Positions 18,328 to 27,266 of a DNA stretch of 64,000 nt are shown here, one piece after another; position 1 is the stretch's first letter; every line of letters begins with the position of its first letter. This DNA is from Pseudomonas graminis. GTDB taxonomy: Bacteria; Pseudomonadota; Gammaproteobacteria; Pseudomonadales; Pseudomonadaceae. Made by a program: the position numbers and the translations under genes. Location of the stretch: assembly GCF_013201545.1 (NCBI RefSeq), contig NZ_CP053746.1, positions 4,292,501-4,356,500 of the forward strand, read 5' to 3'. The notes below the pieces were generated by a model. It saw only the letters and a list, made by a program, of their open reading frames with translations. It did not search any database and was not told the DNA's origin.

Positions 18328-18353
18328 GAGACCGGCTTCAGCCGGGAAGTGGC
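18328..18353 (+). repeat. REP palindrome, doublet 1 right copy
   Basis: ACCGGCTTCAGCCGGGAAG lies within this copy. It overlaps the 3' end of the DinB gene and supplies that gene's TGA stop and last codons. Confidence 0.85.
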
Positions 18354-18853
18354 TTGTCCGATGTCCTCATGGGCAAATCCCCATCCAGATAAAACTCGTC
18401 CAGTTGTGGCGGCGGTACGCGGGTACCGGACAGCATGGTGTGAACCTGTCCACGATGGTGAATCTGGTGCTGGAACAGATGTAGCAACAGGCGATCCACG
18501 CGTTCCGGAATAATGCCCGTCGCCCGCACCACACCCGCTCGACGACAAAGCGCGTGCTCATCCAGACCCTCGCAATACGTAACAAGTCGGTCGTCCGCTT
18601 CCGTTTGGCGCTGGACGATTTCCTGCAGCGACAGATACTCGGGCAGATCCTTTCGTTGACCTTCCAGATCAAACGCCAGCGCGGCCAGGTAGAACTGATC
18701 GACATCCAGTATGTGCCGCAGCGTCAGCTCAATTGAGGGAAAAAAACCTGTTCGCGGCGCCAGGTATTCTTCATTGCTCAACCCCAGGCATGCCGAGAGC
18801 AGGCGCCGGTTCGACCATCGATTATTGTGTGCCTGCGCCAGATAGCTGTTCAT
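18338..18853 (-). CDS. DinB-family protein
   Basis: 171 residues, four-helix DinB/YfiT-like fold. The metal-binding histidines are visible in LTLRHILDVDQFYL and LFQHQIHHRGQVHTML. Members include thiol-S-transferases using bacillithiol or mycothiol as well as many proteins of unknown role. The last codons (KPLPG and TGA) are encoded by a REP element, which suggests that REP arrival reset the C-terminus. Confidence 0.88.
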   Translation of the reverse strand: MNSYLAQAHNNRWSNRRLLSACLGLSNEEYLAPRTGFFPSIELTLRHILDVDQFYLAALAFDLEGQRKDLPEYLSLQEIVQRQTEADDRLVTYCEGLDEHALCRRAGVVRATGIIPERVDRLLLHLFQHQIHHRGQVHTMLSGTRVPPPQLDEFYLDGDLPMRTSDKPLPG

Positions 18854-18914
18854 CGGAGAGTGCCCGCATTAAGTGGCTGGAGTGACGAATGTTAGTAAGT
18901 TCGCGCAGGGTCAG

Positions 18915-19185
18915 TCATCCCACGTTGCCTTCCCGCGAATACCGCCCCGGCGCGCGCCCGGTGTAGCGGGTGAATGCGACGCTGAACGCACTTACCGAGC
19001 CGTAACCCAAGCGCTGGGCAATCCCGGCAATGTCCTCCACGCGCTCACGCAGCAGTTTCTTCGCCAGCGCCATCCTCCACGCCAACAGATACGCCATGGG
19101 TGGCATGCCCAATGCGTTCTGAAAACGCTCAAAGAACGTTGAGCGCGAAAGCGCGGCTTCCCTCGCCAGTTCTTCCACGGGCCAA
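18915..19185 (-). pseudogene. AraC-family regulator, 3' fragment
   Basis: Only the C-terminal DNA-binding half remains: VEELAREAALSRSTFFERF (first HTH) and IAGIAQRLGYGSVSAFSVAF (second HTH), ending near APGRYSREG. Upstream of WPVEELA the similarity stops and the frame runs antisense through an SDR fragment. The N-terminal effector domain and promoter are gone. Confidence 0.8.
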
Positions 19186-19538
19186 AATTCCTGCCATTGC
19201 TCAGCGTGTACACGGCGAGCAAGGCGGCGGTGAATGCGTTCACCGAATCCTTGGCGCTGGAGCTTGAGCCGTTTAACGTTCGTGTCCATCTGGTATTGCC
19301 GGGCCGCGCACCGGGGACCGACTTCGGCAAAAATGCACAGCCGCGCATGCAGGGCAGCATTCCGGACGCCTATGCCGATCTGGCTCAACACGTGTTCAGC
19401 GAATGGTCGCACTCGACCCTGGTGACCGAGGCCCAGGACGTCGCCGAGGCGATCTGGCGTGCAGCGAATGAGCCTGCGTCGCCGATGCGTATTGCCGCTG
19501 GCACCGATGCGGTTGCACTGATGGGGCAGGCGGGCTGA
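19182..19538 (+). pseudogene. Short-chain dehydrogenase, 3' fragment
   Basis: Begins abruptly at LPLLSVYTASKAAVNAFTES, which holds the catalytic Tyr-x3-Lys of the SDR family, and runs to a normal C-terminus. The Rossmann N-terminus with the cofactor loop is missing and there is no start codon with a ribosome-binding site. Its broken end meets that of the araC fragment, so both were probably cut by one deletion spanning their divergent promoter region. Confidence 0.8.
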
Positions 19539-19687
19539 ACAACCGCCGTTATCGCCGATCGTGCTGTCCATCCGACGAAAGCCCATGGAAAGGTACTAAC
19601 AATCAGGAAATCCGCCGGTCCAACCTTCGCCGAACCGGTTGCGACAACGGGTTCACAGGTCGTCAGTATTCCAGGCAGGAGCAGCGC

Positions 19688-22285
19688 ATGAGCATCAGCC
19701 CCACTTTTGATATCCGTAATTATGGCGCCAAGGGCGACTCCGTCACTGACGATACCGTCGCCATCCAGAAGGCAATTGATGCCGCAAGCGCTGCGGGTGG
19801 GGGCAAGGTTTACATCCCTGGCGGCACCTGGCTTGTGTCGGACAGCGACGGATCGGGCAACGCCCTGGCGCTGAAAAGCAACGTCACGCTCACCGGCGAT
19901 GGTGCCGGGGACAGCGTGCTCAAGCTGGCCGATGGCGCCGGGTCTAATGCGACCGCGTCGAGCACCACGTCGCTGTTGGGCGTGGTAGCAGGCAGCACCG
20001 TTCGAGACGCGACCGTCAGCAATCTCTCGCTGGATGGCAATCAGGTCAACGGCGGCGGGCAGGTCAGTGGCTGGTCGCAGTCAGGGGCGAGCAGCACCAA
20101 CCTGCTGATCGACGGCGTCACCGCCACGAACTTCAGCGGCAGCGGTTTCGACCTGACCGGCGCGTCGGTGCATTTGACGGTGCGCAACAGCACGGCCACA
20201 GGCAACACCTCCGACGGTTTCGCACTGGGCGGGTCGCTTCCCGCATTGACCTTCCAGGACAACCGCGCGCTGGACAACGGCGGCAACGGCATCAATGTCG
20301 GCCTGGGCGGCGTGGCGATGTCGCTGACCGACAGCCTCGCTTCCGGCAACGCTGGCGACGGCATTCACGTCCATGAAGAAAGTGGCGTCGATACGGGCTT
20401 TTTCAGCGTCATCGGCGGCGACGTTTATGGCAACGGCGGCGACGGCGTGCACATGCGCGGTATCGAATACGGCGGCGTGTATCGCCTCGACATCCACGAC
20501 AACGGCGGGTCGGGCGTCAATCTGCAAGGCACGACGCACATCGAAGTGTCCGACAACGTCATCCACGCCAACGCGCAGAGCAACGACGTGCCGGAAGTGG
20601 CGATTCGAAATCTGGGCAGCGAGAACGGCACGCAGAACTTCGTCTACGACAACCTGATCACTGGCAGCGCCGGATCGACCTTTGGCGTGGCCGAGGTAAC
20701 GTCGGATGTGGCGAGCGTCGAGGGCAGTGTGATCTTCGGCAATGTCATCAATGGCACCCACGCCGGTGACATCAGCGCGGCGGGAAACCAAAGCCAGGTC
20801 TACAACAACAGCGATGTGCTGATCGTACGCGGCAGTGCCGGCCCGGACACATTGATCGGCAGCCGCTCGGACGAACTCATCAGCGGCGGCGCAGGCCGCG
20901 ATCGCATCGATGGCGGCGCAGGTGACGACGTGATTCATGGCGGCGCCGGCGCGGACCGCCTCAGCGGCGGCACGGGCAGCGACGTGTTTCGGTTCAGCTC
21001 GGTCAGTGACAGCTACCGCACAGCGACGACGTCGTTCACTGATCGCATCACCGACTTCGACGATGCCAGTGACCGTCTCGACCTGACACTGTTGGGTTTG
21101 TCCGGCCTGGGCAATGGCCACAACGGTACGCTCAAGGCGACCTATAACGCTGGCACCGACATCACCTATCTCTCCAGCCTGGACGCTGACGCTGCTGGCA
21201 ACCGCTTCCAGTTGGCACTCGACGGCAACCACCTGAGCACGTTGGGCGCAGCGAATTTCTTCTCGTCGATTACCGGCACGTCCAGTGACGACAAGCTTCT
21301 CGGCACGGCCGCCGATGATGTGCTGATCGGCGGCGCAGGGCGCGACAACCTGTCCGGCGACGGTGGCGCAGACCGCCTGCTCGGTGGCAGCGGTGGTGAC
21401 ACGCTGATGGGTGGGGCCGGCGCCGATACCTTCGTCTACACCCGCGTCAGCGACAGCCTGCGCAACGACGCCAGCGGCAGCTACGCCCAACGTGATGTGA
21501 TCACGGATTTCAACAGCAACGGCCATGATCGCCTCGACCTCACGGCGCTGGGTTTCAAAGGGTTGGGCAACGGTTACGACGGCACGCTCAAAGTCGTGCT
21601 GAATCTGGCAGGCGATCAAACGGCGCTGAAGTCGCTGGAGCCTGATGCCGACGGCAACCGCTTCGAAATCCTGATCAACGGGAATCACCTCTACGACCTG
21701 ACCGCCAGCAATGTGCTGTTCGCCAACCCGGACGACACCCGTGTCGATTCCTCCCAACCGCTGACTTCGGTGAACGCCACCGGCACCGCGGCCGCCGATA
21801 CGCTGTATGGCGACTGGGGCAACGACACCTTGTTCGGCATGGCGGGCAATGACGTGCTCGCCGGCAGCGTCGGCGATGATTTACTGGTCGGCGGTGCTGG
21901 CAGTGATCGACTCACTGGCGGTTCCGGGGCGGACATTTTCCGCTTCGATCACATCAGCGACAGCTACGTTGGCGCGGCAGACCTGATCACGGACTTCACC
22001 ACCGGCCACGACACCCTGGACGTCTCCGCGCTGGGTTTCACCGGTTTGGGCAACGGTCGCGACGGCTCCTTGCAGGTCAGCTACAACGCCAACAGCGACC
22101 GCACCTACGTGCGCAGTAATGAAGCGGACGGCGCAGGCCAGAAATTCCAGGTCACCCTGGCGGGGGATTACAGCCACAGCCTGCACGCCGAAGACTTTGC
22201 GTTCAGTGCGGCACCCAATGCGGCTGAGATCAAAGTAGTGGGTGTGGCGGCGCCGATGGACCATGTGGTGCTGTCCGACGCCTGA
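19688..22285 (+). CDS. Parallel beta-helix protein with three RTX modules (AlgE epimerase-like)
   Basis: 865 residues. Residues 1 to about 380 form a pectate-lyase-type beta-helix starting FDIRNYGAKGDSVTDDTVAI, as in the A-module of secreted mannuronan C5-epimerases (AlgE, PsmE). Three R-modules follow (from about 381, 530 and 697), each a block of GGxGxDxLx nonapeptides and a beta-sandwich tail (SDSYRTAT, SDSLRNDA, SDSYVGAA). There is no N-terminal signal, consistent with type I secretion, but no T1SS genes are adjacent. At the expected active-site motif YGFDPHE the protein reads SGFDLTG (about 152-158), so the Tyr and His are not conserved, while Asp about 155 and about 176 remain. GGAG precedes the ATG. 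It may have another polysaccharide activity or none. Confidence 0.75.
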   Translation: MSISPTFDIRNYGAKGDSVTDDTVAIQKAIDAASAAGGGKVYIPGGTWLVSDSDGSGNALALKSNVTLTGDGAGDSVLKLADGAGSNATASSTTSLLGVVAGSTVRDATVSNLSLDGNQVNGGGQVSGWSQSGASSTNLLIDGVTATNFSGSGFDLTGASVHLTVRNSTATGNTSDGFALGGSLPALTFQDNRALDNGGNGINVGLGGVAMSLTDSLASGNAGDGIHVHEESGVDTGFFSVIGGDVYGNGGDGVHMRGIEYGGVYRLDIHDNGGSGVNLQGTTHIEVSDNVIHANAQSNDVPEVAIRNLGSENGTQNFVYDNLITGSAGSTFGVAEVTSDVASVEGSVIFGNVINGTHAGDISAAGNQSQVYNNSDVLIVRGSAGPDTLIGSRSDELISGGAGRDRIDGGAGDDVIHGGAGADRLSGGTGSDVFRFSSVSDSYRTATTSFTDRITDFDDASDRLDLTLLGLSGLGNGHNGTLKATYNAGTDITYLSSLDADAAGNRFQLALDGNHLSTLGAANFFSSITGTSSDDKLLGTAADDVLIGGAGRDNLSGDGGADRLLGGSGGDTLMGGAGADTFVYTRVSDSLRNDASGSYAQRDVITDFNSNGHDRLDLTALGFKGLGNGYDGTLKVVLNLAGDQTALKSLEPDADGNRFEILINGNHLYDLTASNVLFANPDDTRVDSSQPLTSVNATGTAAADTLYGDWGNDTLFGMAGNDVLAGSVGDDLLVGGAGSDRLTGGSGADIFRFDHISDSYVGAADLITDFTTGHDTLDVSALGFTGLGNGRDGSLQVSYNANSDRTYVRSNEADGAGQKFQVTLAGDYSHSLHAEDFAFSAAPNAAEIKVVGVAAPMDHVVLSDA

Positions 22286-22310
22286 TTTCACGGGATGCAT
22301 GCTGTCTATT

Positions 22311-22340
22311 AGTGGGACCGGCTTCAGCCGGGAAGAGGCC
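22311..22340 (+). repeat. REP palindrome, doublet 2 left copy
   Basis: GGACCGGCTTCAGCCGGGAA in forward orientation, with the reversed copy at 22376-22405. Lies between the RTX gene and the LacI operon. Confidence 0.85.
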
Positions 22341-22375
22341 AGGTCAAACGCTCGTGGATTTGCGGTGTAACGCCT

Positions 22376-22405
22376 GACGCCTTCCCGGCTAAAGCCGGTC
22401 CCACA
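22376..22405 (-). repeat. REP palindrome, doublet 2 right copy
   Basis: CTTCCCGGCTAAAGCCGGTC in reverse orientation. With 22311-22340 it makes a REPIN-type inverted doublet. Confidence 0.85.
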
Positions 22406-22524
22406 AAGGGTCCGCAGCCAGTCCCATGCAAGGGGGCACAGTCAATGCCGCTGCACCCACTGACTCTAATCTGTCACACCCCAGCCCCTGAAATGCCACA
22501 TTGACGCCGTAATGTCCTCGCCAA

Positions 22525-22538
22525 TGAGATCGATCTCA
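22525..22538. promoter_or_regulatory. LacI-family operator
   Basis: TGAGATCGATCTCA, a perfect 14-bp palindrome with a central CG, the form bound by LacI/GalR proteins. It lies 11 bp before the start codon of the LacI gene that heads the ABC/phosphodiesterase operon, so autorepression of the whole unit is likely. Confidence 0.65.
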
Positions 22539-22549
22539 AGCGAGTGAAC

Positions 22550-23569
22550 ATGAGTGATCTGAAAGACGTCGCACGGGTGGCCGGGGTTTCCAGAGCGACC
22601 GCCGCCCGGTGTTTCGCCTCCCCCGACGTGGTGCGTCCCACCACCCGAGACCAAGTATTCGCCGCCGCGCGGGAACTGGGTTTTCGCCCCAATCTGCTGG
22701 GCCGCCAGCTGCGCCTGCAAACCACCCAGCTCATTGGGGTGGTCGTACCGAGCCTGCTGAACCCGGTGTTCGCCGAACAATTCCAAGCCATGGAGCGCGC
22801 CGCGCGGTCGCGCGGCTACAACCTGCTGCTGGCGACCACCGATTACAGCGCCGAGCGGGAAAGCGCGGTGGTCGAAGAGTTGCTGCGCCAACGGGTCGAC
22901 GGTCTGGTGCTGACGGTCACCGACGCCCACAGCAATCGCGTGCTGCAAAGCCTAAGCACCGAAGACACGCCCTTTGTGCTCGCCTATCACCAGCCCGGTA
23001 GCACCGAATACAGCGCCGTCTCGGTGGACAACCGCGCCGGCATGGCCCTCGCCACGCGTTTTCTGCTGGACGCCGGTCATCGCCGCATAGGCATGGTGGC
23101 GGGGCCGACGCTGCAGTCCGACCGGGCGCGGCAGCGTTACGCGGGCTACTGCGACGCCATGGCTGAACACCGCTTGAACGCCATGGCCATCATCGAGATG
23201 CCCAGCCACACCGAGGCTGATTTCAGCGCCCTCGTGCCGTTGTTGAGCGGCCCTCATGCGCCGACGGCACTGGTCTGCTCCAACGATTTGCTGGCGATCA
23301 GCCTGATCGCCGAGCTGCGCCGCCACGGCTGGGCGGTGCCCGAGCAGCTGTCGATCATCGGTTTCGACGGCATTGCCATCGGCACCCAGATGCACCCGAC
23401 CCTGTGCAGCGTGGTCCAGCCCATCGCCGCGCTGGCGACCACCGTCATCGATCAATTGCTGGCGCAGATTGCCGGCGCCGCCCCGACTTCCCATTGCCTG
23501 CCGTGCCACATCCGGCCGGGCGAAAGTACTCAGCCCTACGAGGAGACGCTCCATGATCCGCTTCAGTAA
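22550..23569 (+). CDS. LacI-family transcriptional regulator
   Basis: 339 residues. HTH MSDLKDVARVAGVSRATAAR with hinge GRQLRLQTTQLIGVVVPSLL, then the periplasmic-binding-like effector core (FAEQFQAMERAARSRGYNLL, GFDGIAIGTQMHPTL). ATG at 22550 preferred; a GTG two codons earlier is possible. Its end overlaps the start of the binding-protein gene by 17 bp. Probable autoregulated repressor of the operon that follows. Confidence 0.9.
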   Translation: MSDLKDVARVAGVSRATAARCFASPDVVRPTTRDQVFAAARELGFRPNLLGRQLRLQTTQLIGVVVPSLLNPVFAEQFQAMERAARSRGYNLLLATTDYSAERESAVVEELLRQRVDGLVLTVTDAHSNRVLQSLSTEDTPFVLAYHQPGSTEYSAVSVDNRAGMALATRFLLDAGHRRIGMVAGPTLQSDRARQRYAGYCDAMAEHRLNAMAIIEMPSHTEADFSALVPLLSGPHAPTALVCSNDLLAISLIAELRRHGWAVPEQLSIIGFDGIAIGTQMHPTLCSVVQPIAALATTVIDQLLAQIAGAAPTSHCLPCHIRPGESTQPYEETLHDPLQ

Positions 23570-24557
23570 AACCCTGGCGGCCCTGCTGCTGTGTGGCGTG
23601 GCCAGCCTGACCCAGGCCGCCGAAACCGCCATTTGCTACAACTGCCCGCCGGAATGGGCGGACTGGGGCACCCAGCTCAAGGCCATTGCCGACAGCACCG
23701 GCGTGCAAGTGCCGCTGGACAACAAAAACTCCGGCCAGTCCCTGGCGCAACTGGTGGCCGAACAAGCCGCCCCGGTGGCGGACGTGGTGTATTACGGCGT
23801 GACCTTCGGCTTGCAGGCGCAGAAGGCTGGCGTCGTCGGCACCTACAAACCCAAAGGCTGGGAGCAGATTCCCGCAGGCCTGAAAGACCCGGAAGGTCAC
23901 TGGTTCGCGATCCACTCCGGCACCCTCGGCATCATGGTCAACGTCGATGCACTGGGCGGCTTGCCGGTCCCGCAGAGCTGGGCTGATCTGCTCAAACCCG
24001 AATACAAAGGCATGGTCGGTTACCTCGACCCGTCCAGCGCGTTCGTCGGCTACGTCTCCGCCGTGGCGATCAACCAGGCCATGGGCGGCACCCTGGATAA
24101 CTTCGCGCCGGCCATCGACTACTTCCAGAAACTGGCGAAGAACGCCCCGATCGTCCCCAAGCAAACCGCCTACGCGCGGGTGCTCTCCGGCGAATTGCCG
24201 ATTTTGGTGGACTACGACTTCAACGCCTACCGCGCCCGCTACAAGGACAAGGCCAACGTCGCCTTCGTCATCCCGAAAGAGGGCAGCATCAGCGTCCCTT
24301 ACGTGATGAGCCTGGTCGACAATGCCCCCCATCATGCCAACGCCGAGAAGGTGCTGGATTTCGTGCTCTCCGAGCAGGGCCAGGCGCTGTGGGCGAAGGC
24401 GTATCTGCGCCCGGTTCGCGCTATGAAGATGCCCGCGGACGTCGCCGCGCAGTTTCTGCCGGACAGTGATTACGCCCGCGCCGGCGTGGTGGATTACCAG
24501 CACATGGCCGACGTGCAGGAAGCCTTCGCCGCGCGTTACTTGAGCGAGGTCAAGTAA
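23553..24557 (+). CDS. ABC transporter periplasmic substrate-binding protein
   Basis: 334 residues. Signal peptide ending SLTQAAE, then a class II iron/POPT-type binding protein (FAIHSGTLGIMVNVDAL, VGYLDPSSAFVGYVSA, ARVLSGELPILVDYDFNA). The mature N-terminus has an unusual CYNCPPEWADW with two cysteines that may form a disulfide. GAGGAG seven bases before the ATG at 23553 sets the start. First transport gene of the operon, followed without gap by the permease. Linkage to a phosphodiesterase suggests a phosphodiester ligand; this is inference. Confidence 0.85.
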   Translation: MIRFSKTLAALLLCGVASLTQAAETAICYNCPPEWADWGTQLKAIADSTGVQVPLDNKNSGQSLAQLVAEQAAPVADVVYYGVTFGLQAQKAGVVGTYKPKGWEQIPAGLKDPEGHWFAIHSGTLGIMVNVDALGGLPVPQSWADLLKPEYKGMVGYLDPSSAFVGYVSAVAINQAMGGTLDNFAPAIDYFQKLAKNAPIVPKQTAYARVLSGELPILVDYDFNAYRARYKDKANVAFVIPKEGSISVPYVMSLVDNAPHHANAEKVLDFVLSEQGQALWAKAYLRPVRAMKMPADVAAQFLPDSDYARAGVVDYQHMADVQEAFAARYLSEVK

Positions 24558-25427
24558 GTGAGCAGCACGGTCTTGAAGGCACAGGACGCCGTCGCCCGCG
24601 GGGCCTCGAAATGGCGTCTGCGCCCAACGGCCGCCTGGGCCCTGGCACCCGCAACGGCCGTGTTGGGTGCGTTCTGGCTGTTGCCGCTGGCGCACCTCAT
24701 AGTGCTCGGAGGACAGCAGCGGGACGGCGCCGGCAGTGGTTATTGGCAAGTGCTCAGCAGCCCGCAATACCTGGGCAGCCTGGCGCAAACCTGCGTGCTT
24801 GCGGCGGTGGTCACTTTCGCCGCGCTGCTGGTCGGCGGCATCACCGGCGTGTTTCTCGCCCGTCAGCGCTTTTTCGGGCGCTCGACACTGGTGGCGCTGC
24901 TGACTTTTCCGCTGGCGTTTCCCGGCGTGGTGGTGGGCTTTCTGGTGATTCTGCTGGCAGGGCGGCAGGGGCTGTTTGCGATGCTGGGCCTGAAACTGGC
25001 CAGTGAGCGTTGGGTGTTTGCCTATTCCCTGGCGGGGCTGTTCCTCGGCTACCTGTATTTCTCGATTCCACGGGTGATTCTCACGGTGATGGCGGCCTGC
25101 GAAAGCCTCGACCGCAGCCTGGAAGAAGCCGCCCATTCCCTCGGCGCCGGGCACTGGCGGGTAGTGTGTGACGTGATTATTCCCGGGCTTTCGCCAGCGC
25201 TGGTGTCCTGTGGTGCGATCTGTTTCGCCACGTCCATGGGCGCGTTCGGCACTGCGTTCACCCTGGGCACACAGCTGAATGTCACCCCCGTGGCGATCTA
25301 CAACGTGTTTACCAACTACGCCAACTTCACCGTCGCCGCAGCGCTGTCGGTGGTGCTCGGCGCGCTGACCTGGGCGGTGTTGCTGCTGGCGCGGCGCATG
25401 GTCAAGCAATCGAGGACCGTCCTGTGA
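24558..25427 (+). CDS. ABC transporter permease
   Basis: 289 residues, GTG start abutting the binding-protein stop. About six helices and the EAA loop LEEAAHSLGAGHWRVVCDVI, which contacts the ATPase. Belongs to the POPT/Fe3+-type permeases with two separate subunits. Overlaps the next permease by four bases. Confidence 0.88.
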   Translation: MSSTVLKAQDAVARGASKWRLRPTAAWALAPATAVLGAFWLLPLAHLIVLGGQQRDGAGSGYWQVLSSPQYLGSLAQTCVLAAVVTFAALLVGGITGVFLARQRFFGRSTLVALLTFPLAFPGVVVGFLVILLAGRQGLFAMLGLKLASERWVFAYSLAGLFLGYLYFSIPRVILTVMAACESLDRSLEEAAHSLGAGHWRVVCDVIIPGLSPALVSCGAICFATSMGAFGTAFTLGTQLNVTPVAIYNVFTNYANFTVAAALSVVLGALTWAVLLLARRMVKQSRTVL

Positions 25428-26218
25428 AGCGCTCTTCGCTGTTCATCACGCAACTGCTGTTCACGCTGCTGGTCTGCGCCTTCATGCTGGTCCCGGTGCT
25501 GATGTCGCTGCTGGCCGGGCTGACGCGCAATTACTTTCAGGGCGTGTCCAGCGGACTGACCTTCGACTGGATTGCTCAAGTCTGGCAGGCCTATTCGCCG
25601 ACCGTCTGGCTGTCCCTGCAACTGGCCCTGGCCTGCGCGGTGTGCGTCTGCGTGATTGGCGTACCGGCGGCGTACGCGCTGGTGCGAATGAACAATCGTT
25701 TCAGTCGCGCCTTCGAAGAATTAATGGTCTTGCCCGTGGCCATGCCCGGCCTCGCCAGCGCCCTGGCCCTGCTGCTGACTTATGGCCAGTTCGGCAGCTT
25801 TCGCAGCAGTTGGCTGTTCATCCTTGTGGGCCACGTGCTGTTCACATTGCCGTTTCTGGTGCGGCCGGTGATGGCAGTGATGCAGCGTCAACACCTGCCG
25901 ACGCTGGAGGAGGCGGCCGCAAGTCTTGGTGCCGGGCCGTTGCGACGATTCTTCAGCGTCGTGGTCCCCAACTGCCGGGCGGGGATTCTCGCCGGCGTGC
26001 TGATGGTGGTGACGCTGTCCCTGGGCGAATTCAACCTCACCTGGATGCTGCACACGCCCATGACCAAAACCCTGCCGGTCGGCCTAGCGGACAGTTACGC
26101 CTCGGCGCGGCTGGAAGTCGCCAGTGCCTACACCCTGATATTTCTGCTGATGATCGTGCCGCTGCTGGTGGCGTTGCAGGCCATCAGCGCGCGCCTTTCC
26201 CGTGGAGAGCAAAGATGA
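25424..26218 (+). CDS. ABC transporter permease
   Basis: 264 residues, GTG start in a GTGA overlap with the previous stop. About six helices and the EAA loop LEEAAASLGAGPLRRFFSVV. Second permease of the importer; its stop overlaps the ATPase start (ATGA). Confidence 0.88.
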   Translation: MKRSSLFITQLLFTLLVCAFMLVPVLMSLLAGLTRNYFQGVSSGLTFDWIAQVWQAYSPTVWLSLQLALACAVCVCVIGVPAAYALVRMNNRFSRAFEELMVLPVAMPGLASALALLLTYGQFGSFRSSWLFILVGHVLFTLPFLVRPVMAVMQRQHLPTLEEAAASLGAGPLRRFFSVVVPNCRAGILAGVLMVVTLSLGEFNLTWMLHTPMTKTLPVGLADSYASARLEVASAYTLIFLLMIVPLLVALQAISARLSRGEQR

Positions 26219-27246
26219 CTAGAACCACGCTGCGCCTGGTCGGTTGCCGCAAGGCTTTCGCCGACGGCACCGTTGCCGTTCACGACCTCAACCTGACCAT
26301 CGAGGCGGGGGAGACCCTGGCCATTCTCGGCCCGTCCGGTTGCGGCAAAACCACCACGCTGCGGATGATCGCCGGGTTGGAGCGGCCAGACGTCGGCCAG
26401 GTGTTCTTCGGCGATCAGGACGTCACCCGTCTGCCCATTGAGCGTCGTGATGTCGGCATGGTTTTTCAGAACTACGCACTCTTCCCCAACCTCACGGTGG
26501 AAGGCAACATCGCGTATGGCCTGAAGGTGCGCGGCATGGCCGTCGCCGAGCGCAACAAGCGTTGCGCCGAATTGCTGGAACTGGTCGGCCTGCAAGCGCA
26601 TGCCAGGCGCGGCATTCACGAGTTGTCCGGTGGGCAGCGTCAGCGGGTGGCACTGGCCCGTGCTCTGGCGCCACGGCCGAAAGTCCTGCTGCTCGACGAG
26701 CCCCTTGCCGCATTGGACGCGCAACTGCGTGAGCGCTTGCGCAGCGAACTCGATCAACTGCTGCGAGGCCTTGGCATCACCTCGGTGTTCGTCACCCACG
26801 ATCAGGGTGAGGCGATGGCTCTGGGGGACCGGATTCTGGTCATGCAGCAAGGGCGCATCGCCCAGCTCGGCACCCCGCGGGAAATCTATCAGCAACCGGC
26901 GAACCCGTTCGTCGCCGGTTTCGTTGGCAATCTCAACGCATTCACAGTGGCCGGGCGTACCGCCAGCGGCCTTAAGGTAAGCGGCGGCGTACTCCCATGG
27001 GGGGAGGCGGGCGAGCCGACAACGGTGTATTGCCGGCCCGAGCATCTGCGGGTGGTGAGCAGCGAAGGGCACCTGCACGGGCGTCTGCTGGGGCAGTTCT
27101 TTCAGGGGGCGCAAAGCCGCTTGTTGATTGAGGTCGGCGCGGCGCAACCGTTGCTGGTGGACAGCGCCGACAGCGTCATTCACGCGCCGGGCGATCACAT
27201 TGCCTTGGCCATCGAGCCGCGGGCGCTATTCGCCCTGCACCCGTAA
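26215..27246 (+). CDS. ABC transporter ATP-binding protein (POPT/CUT type)
   Basis: 343 residues. Walker [12 protein letters not shown]-loop [10 protein letters not shown], signature [15 protein letters not shown], Walker [13 protein letters not shown], switch HDQ (H-loop), then a C-terminal TOBE-type domain from about residue 245. Start ATG at 26215 overlaps the permease stop. Energises the importer encoded just upstream. Confidence 0.92.
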   Translation: MTRTTLRLVGCRKAFADGTVAVHDLNLTIEAGETLAILGPSGCGKTTTLRMIAGLERPDVGQVFFGDQDVTRLPIERRDVGMVFQNYALFPNLTVEGNIAYGLKVRGMAVAERNKRCAELLELVGLQAHARRGIHELSGGQRQRVALARALAPRPKVLLLDEPLAALDAQLRERLRSELDQLLRGLGITSVFVTHDQGEAMALGDRILVMQQGRIAQLGTPREIYQQPANPFVAGFVGNLNAFTVAGRTASGLKVSGGVLPWGEAGEPTTVYCRPEHLRVVSSEGHLHGRLLGQFFQGAQSRLLIEVGAAQPLLVDSADSVIHAPGDHIALAIEPRALFALHP

Positions 27247-27266
27247 TTTTTGTCTGGATAAGTTGA

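Noticed and set aside
18256..18353. Inverted GC-rich repeats considered as a terminator pair or minimal CRISPR
   Set aside because: The same palindrome recurs at 22.3 and 53.9 kb with no spacer array and no T-runs, which fits REP elements.
20081..21757. A 558-codon open frame antisense to the RTX gene
   Set aside because: Repetitive Ala/Val composition reflects the complement of Gly/Asp-rich RTX repeats; no start signal.
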